The notes: generated by a model from the sequence alone, not told the origin. Shown: positions 32,290-41,626, numbered from the stretch's first letter. The stretch: 64,000 nucleotides of DNA from Dongia_B sp964406155 (GCA_964406155.1 CAYOQR010000023.1:7341-71340), one strand, 5' to 3'. Program-made: numbers and translations.

Positions 32290-33627
32290 CTAGTTCACCA
32301 GCTTTTGCCGCGTCGTCATGTTCTGCGGCAGTGTCAGTCCCGCCGCATTGCATCCGCCAGTGTTGAGAATCGCGCCCGTACCATTGATCAGAATATTGTC
32401 GACCACCATGCCGAAACAGGCAGAGCCATTGCTGGATTTGTTGACCGCGCCACTGAAGGTCACACTGGAATGCGGCAGATAGACGAGGCCCGTGATGTTC
32501 CATGTCGGGCTGTTGCCGGCAGCCGAGATATCGACATTGGTCGTGAGGTTCGGGTCCTGATAGAGCGCGACACCGCTCCAGGGGCCCGACGTAGGCGCGG
32601 CGATGTCCAATGTGCCGCCACCGGTCGGTGCGTGCTGATAGCTGCCGCCATTGGTACCCGAGAACACCACGGTCAACGCCGAGCCGCTGGACGTCGTCAA
32701 GCTATATTTACCGGTGTCGAGCTGACCGTTTTGGATGACCAGCACGGCGCCGGCCGGCGCATTGATCGTGGTATTGCCGGTCAGTTGCAAGTCGCCGCAG
32801 ACAGTGACATTGCCGCTCAGCGATTTGGTGCCGGACCATTTGTTCGTCGCCGGCAATGACGGCTCCTGAGGATAGGAGGAGTTGCAGGTATCGGCCGGAA
32901 TGTTGCTGGCCAGGCCGGAATAGGGATCGGCAACTTTTGGCACGCCGGAATTCTGCACCACGCCGCAGCCGTTATTGGTGCCAACGGCATCGCCAACATC
33001 GGCATTGAGACTGTGGCCGTTACAGGTGGCCGAGGTATTGGACATGATATTGCAGCCGGTCAGATTGGCCTTGGGGGCGCCGTTGGTATGGATGCCTTCG
33101 GCGCCGCTGCTGGCCAAGGCCAGCAGGCAATATTGGCGCGAGATGCTGCCGGTGGCGACGGCCGTCGCCACCAACTGCACCCCGCGCTGCCCGTTGACGG
33201 CCGTATTGCCGGAATAGCCGACGACCTGCGACAGGAACAACGGCACCTTATCGGCGACCGTGACACTGTAGCAATTCGACGCACAGCCCGGCGCGCTGGC
33301 GGGATTGGTCGCGGTCACCGTCACATTGCCGGTTCCATCCTGATAGCCGTATTGCCCCGCAACCGCCTTCGCCTCGACTATATAGGCCGTCGTACCCGCA
33401 TTGGAGGCCGCGGCCATCACCGCTGCGTCGGCGGCATTCTGCATCGAGCGCTGATGCAGATACCAATAGGTAACCTCCGCACCCAATCCCATCATCCCGA
33501 CCAGGACCGGCATGGTGATCGCGGTGATGACGCTGATCGACCCGCCCTGGTGACGCGCGAAGATGCGCATGCGGGACAGCGCGATGATATCGGCGAGGAC
33601 GACGATAAATCTGTTGCGATGAAACAT
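32290..33627 (-). CDS. TadG-like pilus-assembly/surface protein
   Basis: A 445-residue protein of the TadG type. A membrane segment near residues 30-50 (GGSISVITAITMPVLVGMMG) leads into EVTYWYLHQRSMQNAADAAV, the hallmark of TadG N-terminal (DUF2134-like) domains. The long C-terminal part is rich in Gly, Ser, Thr and Asn with paired Cys (NPASAPGCASNCYSV, QYCLLALA, TGCNIMSNTSATC), resembling secreted beta-rich domains. ATG 33627 has AGGAG upstream. First gene of the trio; the ~70-bp AT-rich stretch upstream (33700-33770) probably holds the promoter. Confidence 0.82.
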   Translation of the reverse strand: MFHRNRFIVVLADIIALSRMRIFARHQGGSISVITAITMPVLVGMMGLGAEVTYWYLHQRSMQNAADAAVMAAASNAGTTAYIVEAKAVAGQYGYQDGTGNVTVTATNPASAPGCASNCYSVTVADKVPLFLSQVVGYSGNTAVNGQRGVQLVATAVATGSISRQYCLLALASSGAEGIHTNGAPKANLTGCNIMSNTSATCNGHSLNADVGDAVGTNNGCGVVQNSGVPKVADPYSGLASNIPADTCNSSYPQEPSLPATNKWSGTKSLSGNVTVCGDLQLTGNTTINAPAGAVLVIQNGQLDTGKYSLTTSSGSALTVVFSGTNGGSYQHAPTGGGTLDIAAPTSGPWSGVALYQDPNLTTNVDISAAGNSPTWNITGLVYLPHSSVTFSGAVNKSSNGSACFGMVVDNILINGTGAILNTGGCNAAGLTLPQNMTTRQKLVN

Positions 33628-34499
33628 GGTGCCCACCTGCTCCTTTCGCGCCCTGACGGATCAGGCCGATGGCTTGCGATCGAAGCTAAGCGTGAAAAAC
33701 GAAAAAGTTGTTAACTATGCAATTCCTATTCCAGACAATAATCCTAAATTGAAAATAAATTTGGCTGCGGATGTTGGGCCATGGAAACCCCGTTGGATCC
33801 CTCGATCCTGGCGGCGCAAGCCAGCGGATGCCGGTCGATTTCCACCGGATCAGATCCGCCGTGGATATGCCGCGGCAGTGTCTTGGCCAGCCGATCCAAT
33901 ATCGCCGCTACAATCAGAATTCCGCGATCGGATTTTGGGACCAGCTTGATGAATAAATTGACTACAGCGCGACACGGACCATGCCGACAACGAGCGCCAT
34001 GGTTGCCAGCCGGATCGTGTCGTCGTCGGCCCACCTGCTCCCGCCTTGCTGCCATACCCGCTATCGGCGTCCGGGGCGTTTGGCTAAGCCGAATAAGATA
34101 CGGCTACACGAACCGGCTTGCGACAGAAGGGGTGAAGGATCGCTTTTCGCCGGCAGCGATGACGCGTCTTGGTGCGTGATCCGTGGCACTTCCGGCAGCG
34201 GCGGAATCGCCGGTTGTCACCGAACGCCCAAAAAGGTCCGGTACAACCCGCACCGGGATCAAGCGCCCCGACAGTTTCATGCGCCCGCCTTCAGCCTAGC
34301 GCAGTCTTCGGTCGGCTGGCAGCGGGAACGCGACAGCTTGTAAGCCATATCATCAATTCGTCGAAAATCCGCGAAAGATAGTTGCCAAGCTGCCGCGACG
34401 GCGCTAAGGGCTTGGCGCGGCGCCGGCACAACACTGCATGCAGATTGCTGCATGCGGGCCTTGGACAGCGGGCGCCGGTTATCGTGTCACTGGATCATC
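33628..34499. other. 870-bp gap, AT-rich promoter region then no convincing gene
   Basis: The left 140 bp are AT-rich (for example GAAAATAAATTTGGC near 33750) and suit a promoter for the TadG-led operon. From about 33780 to 34480 only short frames with low-complexity Arg/Ser/Pro composition occur on either strand. No Flp pilin gene or other tad gene was found here. Confidence 0.45.
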
Positions 34500-35192
34500 A
34501 TGGCGATTATCGAACCCCTAGCCCCCGGCGACAGCCGCCGCTCTTCCGAGACCACGTCCTCCACCTCGACACCCCCCGCCTCGACGCAACCGGCGGGCCG
34601 GGAGCGCGTCGCCTCGGGCGTGATCTCGCGCTATACCGATACGCCGCCCGTGACACCCGGTTCGGCCCTGCCCGGTGCCCCGGCCGATATCGTCAAGCTG
34701 GCTGCCGGCCATATCGAACTGGCCCCCGGCCTGCGCCAATTCCTGGCCACCCATTCCGATCGCCGCTGGCAGAAATTCTTTTACTACTGGCTCAGCCTGG
34801 CGACCCGCCTGAACCGCCTGCCCAGCCGCCAGGATATCGATCCGGTGCAGATGGCCCCGGCGCTGATCCCCAATCTCTTCCTGACCGAAGTGCTCTATGA
34901 AGGCGACCGCACACCGCGTTTCCGCTTCCGCCTGCTCGGCCAGGAGATCGTCGAGCGCGAGAGCACACGCCCCGGCCAATACCTGCATGAGCTGGGCGGC
35001 GGCTATGACCAGAGCAAGCTGGAACCGCAATATCTCGATTGCCTCGACCGCCGCATCTGGCTGCGCCGGGGCAGCCTGCGCTGGGAGATCCCTGCCCGCG
35101 CCTATATCGCCTATGACGTCCTGCTGCTGCCTCTGGCGCGCGACGGCCATACCGTCGATGCGATGATCGGCCTCACGCTCTATATCAATTGA
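34500..35192 (+). CDS. PAS-domain protein (PAS_5 type)
   Basis: A 230-residue protein. The first ~75 residues are Ser/Thr/Pro-rich (SSTSTPPASTQPAGRERVAS). From ~residue 80 it follows the alphaproteobacterial PAS_5 pattern: RRWQKFFYYWLSLATRLNRL, PSRQDIDPVQMAPALIPNLF, RFRFRLLGQEIVERESTRPG, and a C-terminus VLLLPLARDGHTVDAMIGLT. Such proteins are single sensory modules without an output domain; the ligand is unknown. ATG 34500 is preferred over an upstream frame extension. It is convergent with the sensor kinase gene 27 bp away. Confidence 0.75.
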   Translation: MAIIEPLAPGDSRRSSETTSSTSTPPASTQPAGRERVASGVISRYTDTPPVTPGSALPGAPADIVKLAAGHIELAPGLRQFLATHSDRRWQKFFYYWLSLATRLNRLPSRQDIDPVQMAPALIPNLFLTEVLYEGDRTPRFRFRLLGQEIVERESTRPGQYLHELGGGYDQSKLEPQYLDCLDRRIWLRRGSLRWEIPARAYIAYDVLLLPLARDGHTVDAMIGLTLYIN

Positions 35193-35219
35193 CCTGCCGC
35201 TGCTATCAGGGCTGGTGCG

Positions 35220-36779
35220 TCAGGCCGGCTCCTGGATCTCCAGCGGCCGCGCATTGACCGGCAGCCGCAGCGTCACGATCAATCCCGGCCCATCAGACCC
35301 CGGCCCATCAGACCCCGGGCCATCTGATCTTGGCCCATCCGATCCAGGCCCGCTTGTACCGTTCCGCGCCTCGATCCGGCCGCCATGGGCGAGCACCGCG
35401 CGCTTGGCGATGGCCAGCCCCAATCCGAAGCCAGCCCCGAAACCTGCCTGACCTTCGCGGGCGTCCCCGGCGCGCACGAAGGGATCGAAAATACTGTCCA
35501 ACGCCTCGGCCGCAACACCCGGTCCCTGATCGGCGACGCTGATAACGAAATCCCTGGCGGCCAGATCAACAGCGGCCGGATCGACGGAGATCGTCACCGT
35601 GACACGCTGCCCCGCCCGTGAATGATGCAGGGCATTGCGCACGATATTCTCCAGGGCCCGGCGGATCAGCTCGGCATTGCCCTGGATGACGGTATCGAAA
35701 TCCTGCCCGCCCACGGCATCCACGCTGAGGTCCTCGACCGCGATCTCGACGCCCGAGGCCTGGGCCTCGAACCGCGCATCCGCCACCACCTTCTGCACCA
35801 GCCCGGCGAGATCGAAATAATCGTCGAGCTGCGGCACACCGCTTTCGGCCCGCGACAGGGTCAGCACCTCGCCCACCAATTCGTCCAGACGCCGGGCTTC
35901 GGCCTCGACCCGCTCCAGGGCCGAGGTGACGCGCTGCGGGTTCTGCCGCGCGAGGCCGATCGCCACCTGCAGCCGCGCCAGGGGCGAGCGCAGCTCATGC
36001 GAGACGTCATGCAGCAATTGCTCGCGGGCGGCGACAAGCTGCTGCAACTGGGTCGCCATCACATCGAAATCGCGGGCGAGATCGGCGATCTCGTCGCGCC
36101 GCCGCCCCATGGTCGGCCCCAGGCGCGTGGCGAGGTCGCCGGCCGCCAGCCGGTCGAAGCCTTCGCGCAGGCGCTGGATCGGCCGCGTCAGATACCAGGC
36201 AAGGCAGGCACTGAAGACCAGCCCACCGACAAGGCCCAGCACCACCAGTTCCCAGGGCACGTCCAGCGGCCCCGGCGATTGCAGCCGGGCGCGGATGGCG
36301 CTGAGATTATAGACGAGGCGATAGGTGACATTGTCCTTGGACTGGATCGTCGCGGTGACATTGCCGTCCGCATCCGTCGCAATCGTGTAATTGCCGCCCG
36401 GCCCGGCCTGTGTCGCGTTATTCCCCGCGCCGCTGGTTCCGGCTTCGACGCTGTTCGTATTCCCGTTTCCACCGGCAGCAGCGGTCCCCGTGGCCGATGG
36501 CGCCTCCTTCAGGATGCGGAACGTGATCAAGGAGCGCTCGTCCGATGCCGGGCTGTCGCTATGCGGCCAGGCCTTCAGCGCCTCTTCAAGGGCCGCGCCG
36601 CCACCGTAATAGGCGGCCGTCGCCAGCGCCGCCACCTGTGCCCGGGCGCGTTGCTCGATCCGCTCCAGCCGCGCCTCGTTGGGACCATAGAGCGCGAAGA
36701 CCAGCCAGGTCCCCTCCATGATCAGGATGAAGGTGATCCAGAACCCGATCAGGATCTTCCAGAACAGGCGCCGCTTCAT
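35220..36779 (-). CDS. CpxA-like sensor histidine kinase
   Basis: A 519-residue inner-membrane kinase. First helix at ~8-30 (ILIGFWITFILIMEGTWLVF), a periplasmic domain of ~140 residues with a Gly/Asn/Ala-rich stretch, a second helix near 172-195, then HAMP (YLTRPIQRLREGFDRLAAGD). The phosphoacceptor is His261 in HDVSHELRSPLARLQ. N-box VRNALHHSRAGQRVT, G1 VADQGPGV and G2 GFGAGFGLGLAIAKRA follow. After HGGRIEARN the domain is interrupted by a Gly-Ser-Asp-Gly-Pro repeat encoded by a 15-bp tandem repeat. It overlaps the regulator gene by ATGA and is probably the partner of that regulator. Confidence 0.9.
   Translation of the reverse strand: MKRRLFWKILIGFWITFILIMEGTWLVFALYGPNEARLERIEQRARAQVAALATAAYYGGGAALEEALKAWPHSDSPASDERSLITFRILKEAPSATGTAAAGGNGNTNSVEAGTSGAGNNATQAGPGGNYTIATDADGNVTATIQSKDNVTYRLVYNLSAIRARLQSPGPLDVPWELVVLGLVGGLVFSACLAWYLTRPIQRLREGFDRLAAGDLATRLGPTMGRRRDEIADLARDFDVMATQLQQLVAAREQLLHDVSHELRSPLARLQVAIGLARQNPQRVTSALERVEAEARRLDELVGEVLTLSRAESGVPQLDDYFDLAGLVQKVVADARFEAQASGVEIAVEDLSVDAVGGQDFDTVIQGNAELIRRALENIVRNALHHSRAGQRVTVTISVDPAAVDLAARDFVISVADQGPGVAAEALDSIFDPFVRAGDAREGQAGFGAGFGLGLAIAKRAVLAHGGRIEARNGTSGPGSDGPRSDGPGSDGPGSDGPGLIVTLRLPVNARPLEIQEPA
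35286..35360. repeat. 15-bp tandem repeat inside the kinase ATP-binding domain
   Basis: Units CGGCCCATCAGACCC twice, then CGGGCCATCTGATCT, TGGCCCATCCGATCC and AGGCCCGCTTGTACC. Five units with exact 15-bp period keep the frame and encode the Gly-Ser-Asp-Gly-Pro insertion. Confidence 0.8.
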
Positions 36780-37555
36780 GCCGGACCAGCGGCCGAACCC
36801 GCGCCCGAGCCCGCACCGTTGCGCAACAGGCGATAGCCGACGCCGCGAACCGTGACGATCTGCGGCACGTTGTCCCGCGCCGGATCGGCCTGGGTTTTGC
36901 CACGCGGACCGTGTCCCCCGGATGCTTGACCAAGTTTCTGCCGCAGATTGCTCATATGCACATCGACACTGCGGTCATAGGCCTCGCGCGGCCGGCCCAG
37001 TCCCCGCTCCGACAATTCGTCCTTCGTCACCACGTCGTCGCCGGCGCGCAGCAGCAATTCCAGCATGTTGAATTCCGAGGCGGTGAGCTCGATCGGCTTG
37101 CCGTTCCACGCCACCGTCCGCTGGCGCGACGACAGGCTCAGCGGCCCGGCCGTCACCATATCCTCGACCGCGCGCGACGCCATGCGATCTTCCGGTGCGG
37201 CCGAGCGGCGCAGCACAGCACGCAACCTCGCCACCAGTTCGCGCGGATAGCAGGGTTTCGGCACGTAATCGTCGGCGCCCATCTCCAGCCCCACCACCCG
37301 GTCGATATTGTCGCCCTTGGCGGTCAGCATGATGATGGGAATACGGCTTTCCTGCCGGATGCGGCGCAACGCCTCTGTGCCGCTCAGGCGCGGCAGCATG
37401 ACGTCCAGGATCACCGCGTCATAGCGGCCGGACAAGGCCGCCTCGACCCCGGCCTCGCCGTTGAAGACCGCCGCCGTGGTGAATCCCTCGGCCGCCAGAT
37501 ATTCGGTCAGCATCGCCGACAGCTCGGCATCGTCATCGACAATCAGAATATGCAA
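36776..37555 (-). CDS. OmpR/CpxR-family response regulator
   Basis: A 259-residue regulator. The receiver domain has the acidic pocket in HILIVDDDAELS, phosphoacceptor Asp51 in VILDVMLPRLSG, and the Thr/Lys signature in IIMLTAKGDN and YVPKPCYP. An OmpR-type winged helix follows (PLSLSSRQRTVAWNGKPIEL, LELLLRAGDDVVTKDELSER, VDVHMSNLRQKLG). The start is placed at TTG 37555, where AAGG lies 9 bases upstream and the usual N-terminus begins; the frame extends to 37621. It has a Gly/Ala-rich C-terminal tail. Divergent from the MacA-MacB-TolC genes, which it may control. Confidence 0.89.
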   Translation of the reverse strand: MHILIVDDDAELSAMLTEYLAAEGFTTAAVFNGEAGVEAALSGRYDAVILDVMLPRLSGTEALRRIRQESRIPIIMLTAKGDNIDRVVGLEMGADDYVPKPCYPRELVARLRAVLRRSAAPEDRMASRAVEDMVTAGPLSLSSRQRTVAWNGKPIELTASEFNMLELLLRAGDDVVTKDELSERGLGRPREAYDRSVDVHMSNLRQKLGQASGGHGPRGKTQADPARDNVPQIVTVRGVGYRLLRNGAGSGAGSAAGPA

Positions 37556-37839
37556 CGCGGCCTGCCTTCTCCCCGTATATCGGTTTCCCAGTGCGTGTCG
37601 GTTTCCTACATACACTCCCACCGGTCGATTGCGACAGGCGGTGGGGTGTCTTTACATAACTTTTACACTTCCCAGGCGCCTTGCTTACGATCCACGCCTT
37701 AAATCCTGCAAGCTTTACCAATACATATCTGACCGCAGCCGATCCGGTCCCGTCATGCTGGCGTCACGAAAGCGTGTGGAGATCGGACCGGCGGCGTGAA
37801 CGGCCGAGTATCTGCAGCGGAATTTTCGGTGGAATATCG

Positions 37840-39045
37840 ATGGCGAACAATAAGAAAGTACTTCGGACGGTGCTGGTCCTCGGCGCCCTGGCCGCGATCG
37901 CGGCGGCGGTCAAGCTGATCGCTTTTCCGGCGGAATCCGCGCCCAGCTACCTCACCGCCGACGTCGCCAAAACCGATATCGAACAGACCGTACTGGCCAG
38001 CGGCACGCTCGCCGCGCGTACCCAGGTCAGTATCGGCGCCCAGGTTTCCGGCCAGATCAAATCGCTGAAGGTGGCCTTGGGCGACCAGGTCAAGCAGGGC
38101 GACCTGATCGCCGAGATCGATCCTCGCACCCAGCAGAACGACTTGCGCGATGCCGAGGCGCGTCTGCAGAACATCAAGGCCCAGCGTCTGGCGAAGCAGG
38201 CGGCGCTGAAACAGGCCAAGTTGCAGTTCCAGCGCCAGCAGACCTTGCTGAAGGCCGATGCCAGTTCACGCGAAACCTACGAAACCGCCGAGGCGACGCT
38301 GAACGCCACCAATGCCGATATCGCCGCCCTCGACGCCCAGATCCAGCAGAGCACCATCGCTGTCGATACCGCGAAACTCAATCTCAGCTATACCAGCATC
38401 ACCGCGCCGATCGACGGCACCGTGGTCTATGTCGCCGCCAAGGAAGGCCAGACCGTCAATGCGGCGCAGACCACGCCGACCATCGTCATGCTCTCGCAGC
38501 TCGACACCATGACCATCAAGGCGCAGATCTCCGAGGCCGATGTCGTCAAGGTGCAGCCCGGCCAGCCGATCTATTTCACCATCCTCGGCGATCCCGATCA
38601 CCGCTATACCGCCACCCTGCGCCAGATCGAACCGGCACCGGAAACGATCAGCCAGGACGACACCGCCGGCGCCAGCAAGAGCAGCAGCGCCGCCAGCAGC
38701 TCGACCAATGCCGCCGTCTATTACAACGGCGTCTTCGACGTCCCCAATCCCGACGGCCGCCTGCGCATCTCGATGACCGCCCAGGTCTCCATCGTCCTCG
38801 CCGAAGCGAAGGACGTGCCCAGCATCCCCAAGGCCGCCCTCGGCCAGCGCCACAAGGACGGCAGCTACTCTGTCACCGTCCTCGGTCCCGATGGCAACCC
38901 GGTGGAACGCCACATCAAGACCGGCATCGACGACACCGCCAATATCCAGATCCTCGACGGCCTCCAGCTCGGCGACCGCGTCATCATCGGCGAAGCCGGC
39001 GCCACCGCCACCCAACCCCAACGCCGCCCCCGCATCCGGTTGTGA
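37840..39045 (+). CDS. macA: MacA-like periplasmic efflux adaptor
   Basis: A 401-residue membrane-fusion protein linking the MacB ABC exporter to an outer-membrane channel. Membrane anchor at ~8-27 (RTVLVLGALAAIAAAVKLIA). The biotinyl-lipoyl half-motifs are VSIGAQVSGQIKSLKVALGD and, after a coiled-coil hairpin (~95-175, Lys/Gln/Ala-rich), TAPIDGTVVYVAAKEGQTVN. The beta-barrel and membrane-proximal domains follow. A Ser/Ala stretch (GASKSSSAASSSTNAA) lies in the beta-barrel. ATG 37840; the frame is open upstream. The gene is separated from macB by ~560 bp of repeats, unusual for this pair. Confidence 0.9.
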   Translation: MANNKKVLRTVLVLGALAAIAAAVKLIAFPAESAPSYLTADVAKTDIEQTVLASGTLAARTQVSIGAQVSGQIKSLKVALGDQVKQGDLIAEIDPRTQQNDLRDAEARLQNIKAQRLAKQAALKQAKLQFQRQQTLLKADASSRETYETAEATLNATNADIAALDAQIQQSTIAVDTAKLNLSYTSITAPIDGTVVYVAAKEGQTVNAAQTTPTIVMLSQLDTMTIKAQISEADVVKVQPGQPIYFTILGDPDHRYTATLRQIEPAPETISQDDTAGASKSSSAASSSTNAAVYYNGVFDVPNPDGRLRISMTAQVSIVLAEAKDVPSIPKAALGQRHKDGSYSVTVLGPDGNPVERHIKTGIDDTANIQILDGLQLGDRVIIGEAGATATQPQRRPRIRL

Positions 39046-39135
39046 GGATGGTGGTGGTGATGCACGACATGCCAACCAATGCACCATCTCGCGCAAGCGT
39101 GGATGACGACCGCACCATGTCCATACTTTCTCAAT

Positions 39136-39249
39136 TGTCACCCCCGGGCTTGACCCGGGGGTCCATGCCGGCAACGCACGCGGCATCTCCCATGGATTGC
39201 CGCCGACGCATGTCGGCATACGCCGACGGGGTCAAGCCCGGCAATGACA
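39136..39249. repeat. Family B repeat, copy 3, with nested element C
   Basis: Left hairpin CCCCCGGGCTTGACCCGGGG, right hairpin half CCATGGATTGCC, then nested element CGCCGACGCATGTCGGCATA-CGCCGACG (39200-39230), then GGGTCAAGCCCGGCAATGAC. Confidence 0.87.
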
Positions 39250-39328
39250 AGCGAGAGAGTCTGTGGCCTACTGCATTCCATTCAACACCAAGCAACGCAG
39301 CGCACGCTGAGTCCCCTCATACTCTTCT

Positions 39329-39441
39329 GTCACCCCCGGGCTTGACCCGGGGGTCCATGCCGGCAACGCATGCGACATCTCCCATGGATTGCCGCCGACG
39401 CATGTCGGCATACGCCGACGGGGTCAAGCCCGGCAATGACA
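39329..39441. repeat. Family B repeat, copy 4, with nested element C (near-identical to copy 3)
   Basis: Same structure as the unit 193 bp to the left, including the nested palindrome at 39392-39423; only a few bases differ. The pair looks like a recent local duplication in the gap between macA and macB. Confidence 0.87.
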
Positions 39442-39511
39442 AGCGAGAAAGCAGACGCACCACACTTCGCCTCCTGCCCTCCTCCAAGGAGAGTAGACCC
39501 ATCGTACATGG

Positions 39512-39550
39512 CCTCCCTCGCCCCTCTGGGGAGAGGGTCGGGGTGAGGGG
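39512..39550. repeat. Family A repeat, right half only
   Basis: CCTCCCTCGCCCCTCTGGGG followed by AGAGGGTCGGGGTGAGGGG. It is one hairpin of the A unit, 55 bp before macB. Confidence 0.75.
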
Positions 39551-39604
39551 CAAGGCACGCCGGGTGACTGCCGATAGCCACGCAACCGCCCAGGCAGCCG
39601 CGTC

Positions 39605-41626
39605 ATGAGCAACCGCCTCGCCCCCGCCGCCACGGAGCGCAGCGCGCCATCCGCCGGCGCGCTCCTCGAACTGCGCGACCTGCGCCGGGAATTTCCCGCC
39701 GGCGAGGAAACCATCGCCGTGCTCAAGAATGTCAATCTCGACATCCGGGCCGGCGAGATGGTCGCCATCGTCGGCGCCTCGGGTTCCGGCAAATCGACGC
39801 TGATGAACATCCTCGGCTGCCTCGACCGGCCGAGCGGCGGCACCTATCGGGTGGCCGGGCGCGAGACCGGCCGGCTCGGCCCGGACGAACTGGCGGAACT
39901 GCGCCGCGAACATTTCGGCTTCATCTTCCAGCGCTATCACCTGCTCTCCGACCTGACGGCGCTCGGCAATGTCGAGACGCCGGCGATCTATGCCGGCAAG
40001 GACCGCCCGACCCGACGCGGCCGCGCCACCGCCCTCCTCACCCGGCTCGGCCTCGCCGACCGCCTCACCCATCGCCCCGGCCAGCTCTCCGGCGGCCAGC
40101 AGCAGCGCGTCTCCATCGCCCGCGCTCTCATGAATGGCGGCGAAGTGATCCTGGCCGACGAGCCGACCGGTGCCCTCGACAGTCATAGCGGCCAGGAGGT
40201 GATGGCGATCCTCAAGGAGCTTCACGCCGAGGGCCATACCGTCATCATCGTCACCCATGACATGCAGGTGGCCGAGCACGCCCAGCGCATCATCGAGATC
40301 AGCGATGGCGAGATCATCGCCGACCGCCGCCGCACGGATGACGTCGCGGCAAAACCCGCCAGGCCGGCATCGCCCGCCAAACGCGCTTTCGGCGCCCGCC
40401 GCTTGGGTGCCCTCTGGGACCGCTTCGCCGAAGCCGCGCATATGGCCGTGCTGGCCATGATGGCCCATCGCCTGCGCACCTTCCTGACCATGCTCGGCAT
40501 CATCATCGGCATCACCGCCGTCATTTCGGTGGTGGCGCTGGGTACCGGCTCGCAGCAGCAGATTCTGAAGGATATCAGCGCCATCGGCACCAACACGCTG
40601 GACATCTTCCCGGGCAGCGATTTCGGCGACGAAAAATCCGCCACCATCCGCACGCTCTTGCCGCGCGACGCCGATGCCCTCGCCCGCCAGCCTTTCGTCG
40701 ACAGCGTGACGCCCATCGTCTCCGGCGCCACCACCTTGCGCTACCGCAATGTCTCGGTCAGCGGCATGCTCAACGGCGTCGGCGCCCAGTTCTTCCAGGT
40801 GCGCGACATGCAGATGGAGATGGGCCGTCGCTTCGACACCGATGCCGTCCGGCAACTGGCCCAGGATGCCGTCATCGACCAGAACACCTATCAAAAGCTG
40901 TTCGGAGACGGCACCGACCACAGCGGTGTCGATCCCATCGGCCAGGTGATCTTCATCGGCAATGTGCCGATCCGCGTGGTCGCCGTCGCCGCCGCCAAGA
41001 CCAGCGCCTTCGGCAATAACGAGAATCTCAACGTCTATATCCCCTATACGACGGCGATGAGCCGCGTCCTCGGCCAGAACTACCTGAAGCGCATCACCGT
41101 CCGCATCGACGACGCGGTCTCCGCCGAGGCGGCCCAGCAGGGTATCGAGAAGCTGCTGCTGCAGCGCCACGGCATCAAGGATTTCTACGTCTTCAACACC
41201 TCCAGCATCCGCGAGACGATCCAGAGCACCACTGCCACCATGACCCTGCTGATCTCGGCCATCGCCGTCATCTCGCTGATCGTCGGCGGCATCGGCGTCA
41301 TGAACATCATGCTGGTCTCGGTGACCGAGCGCACCAAGGAGATCGGCGTGCGCATGGCCGTGGGCGCCCGGCGCAGCGACATCATGCAGCAATTCCTGAT
41401 CGAGGCGACGCTGATCTGCCTGACCGGCGGCGCCCTGGGCGTGGGCCTCGCACTCCTGGTCGGCGTCGCCTTCCAGCAGGCCGGCAGCCCCTTCACCCTG
41501 GTCTTCTCCAATGCTTCGATCGTCGCCGCTTTCGCCACCTCGACCCTGATCGGCATCACCTTCGGCTTCCTGCCGGCCCGCAATGCCGCCCGCCTCGATC
41601 CGGTCGAGGCGCTCGCCCGTGACTGA
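39605..41626 (+). CDS. macB: MacB-like ABC exporter (ATPase fused to permease)
   Basis: A 673-residue exporter subunit that pumps macrolides, peptides or other substrates from the periplasm through a TolC-type channel. The N-terminal ATPase has Walker A GASGSGKST at 57-65, signature QLSGGQQQRVSIARALMNGG and Walker B VILADEPTGALDSHSG. The permease half has one helix near 295-315 (FLTMLGIIIGITAVISVVAL), a ~210-residue periplasmic domain, and three C-terminal helices with the GVMNIMLVSVTERTKEIGVR motif of MacB/FtsX permeases. Length is normal. Its substrate is unknown. Confidence 0.93.
   Translation: MSNRLAPAATERSAPSAGALLELRDLRREFPAGEETIAVLKNVNLDIRAGEMVAIVGASGSGKSTLMNILGCLDRPSGGTYRVAGRETGRLGPDELAELRREHFGFIFQRYHLLSDLTALGNVETPAIYAGKDRPTRRGRATALLTRLGLADRLTHRPGQLSGGQQQRVSIARALMNGGEVILADEPTGALDSHSGQEVMAILKELHAEGHTVIIVTHDMQVAEHAQRIIEISDGEIIADRRRTDDVAAKPARPASPAKRAFGARRLGALWDRFAEAAHMAVLAMMAHRLRTFLTMLGIIIGITAVISVVALGTGSQQQILKDISAIGTNTLDIFPGSDFGDEKSATIRTLLPRDADALARQPFVDSVTPIVSGATTLRYRNVSVSGMLNGVGAQFFQVRDMQMEMGRRFDTDAVRQLAQDAVIDQNTYQKLFGDGTDHSGVDPIGQVIFIGNVPIRVVAVAAAKTSAFGNNENLNVYIPYTTAMSRVLGQNYLKRITVRIDDAVSAEAAQQGIEKLLLQRHGIKDFYVFNTSSIRETIQSTTATMTLLISAIAVISLIVGGIGVMNIMLVSVTERTKEIGVRMAVGARRSDIMQQFLIEATLICLTGGALGVGLALLVGVAFQQAGSPFTLVFSNASIVAAFATSTLIGITFGFLPARNAARLDPVEALARD

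Noticed and set aside
33781..34179. Possible genes in the 870-bp gap before the PAS protein
   Set aside because: Frames on both strands have Arg/Ser/Cys-rich random composition, no start signals and no recognisable domain.
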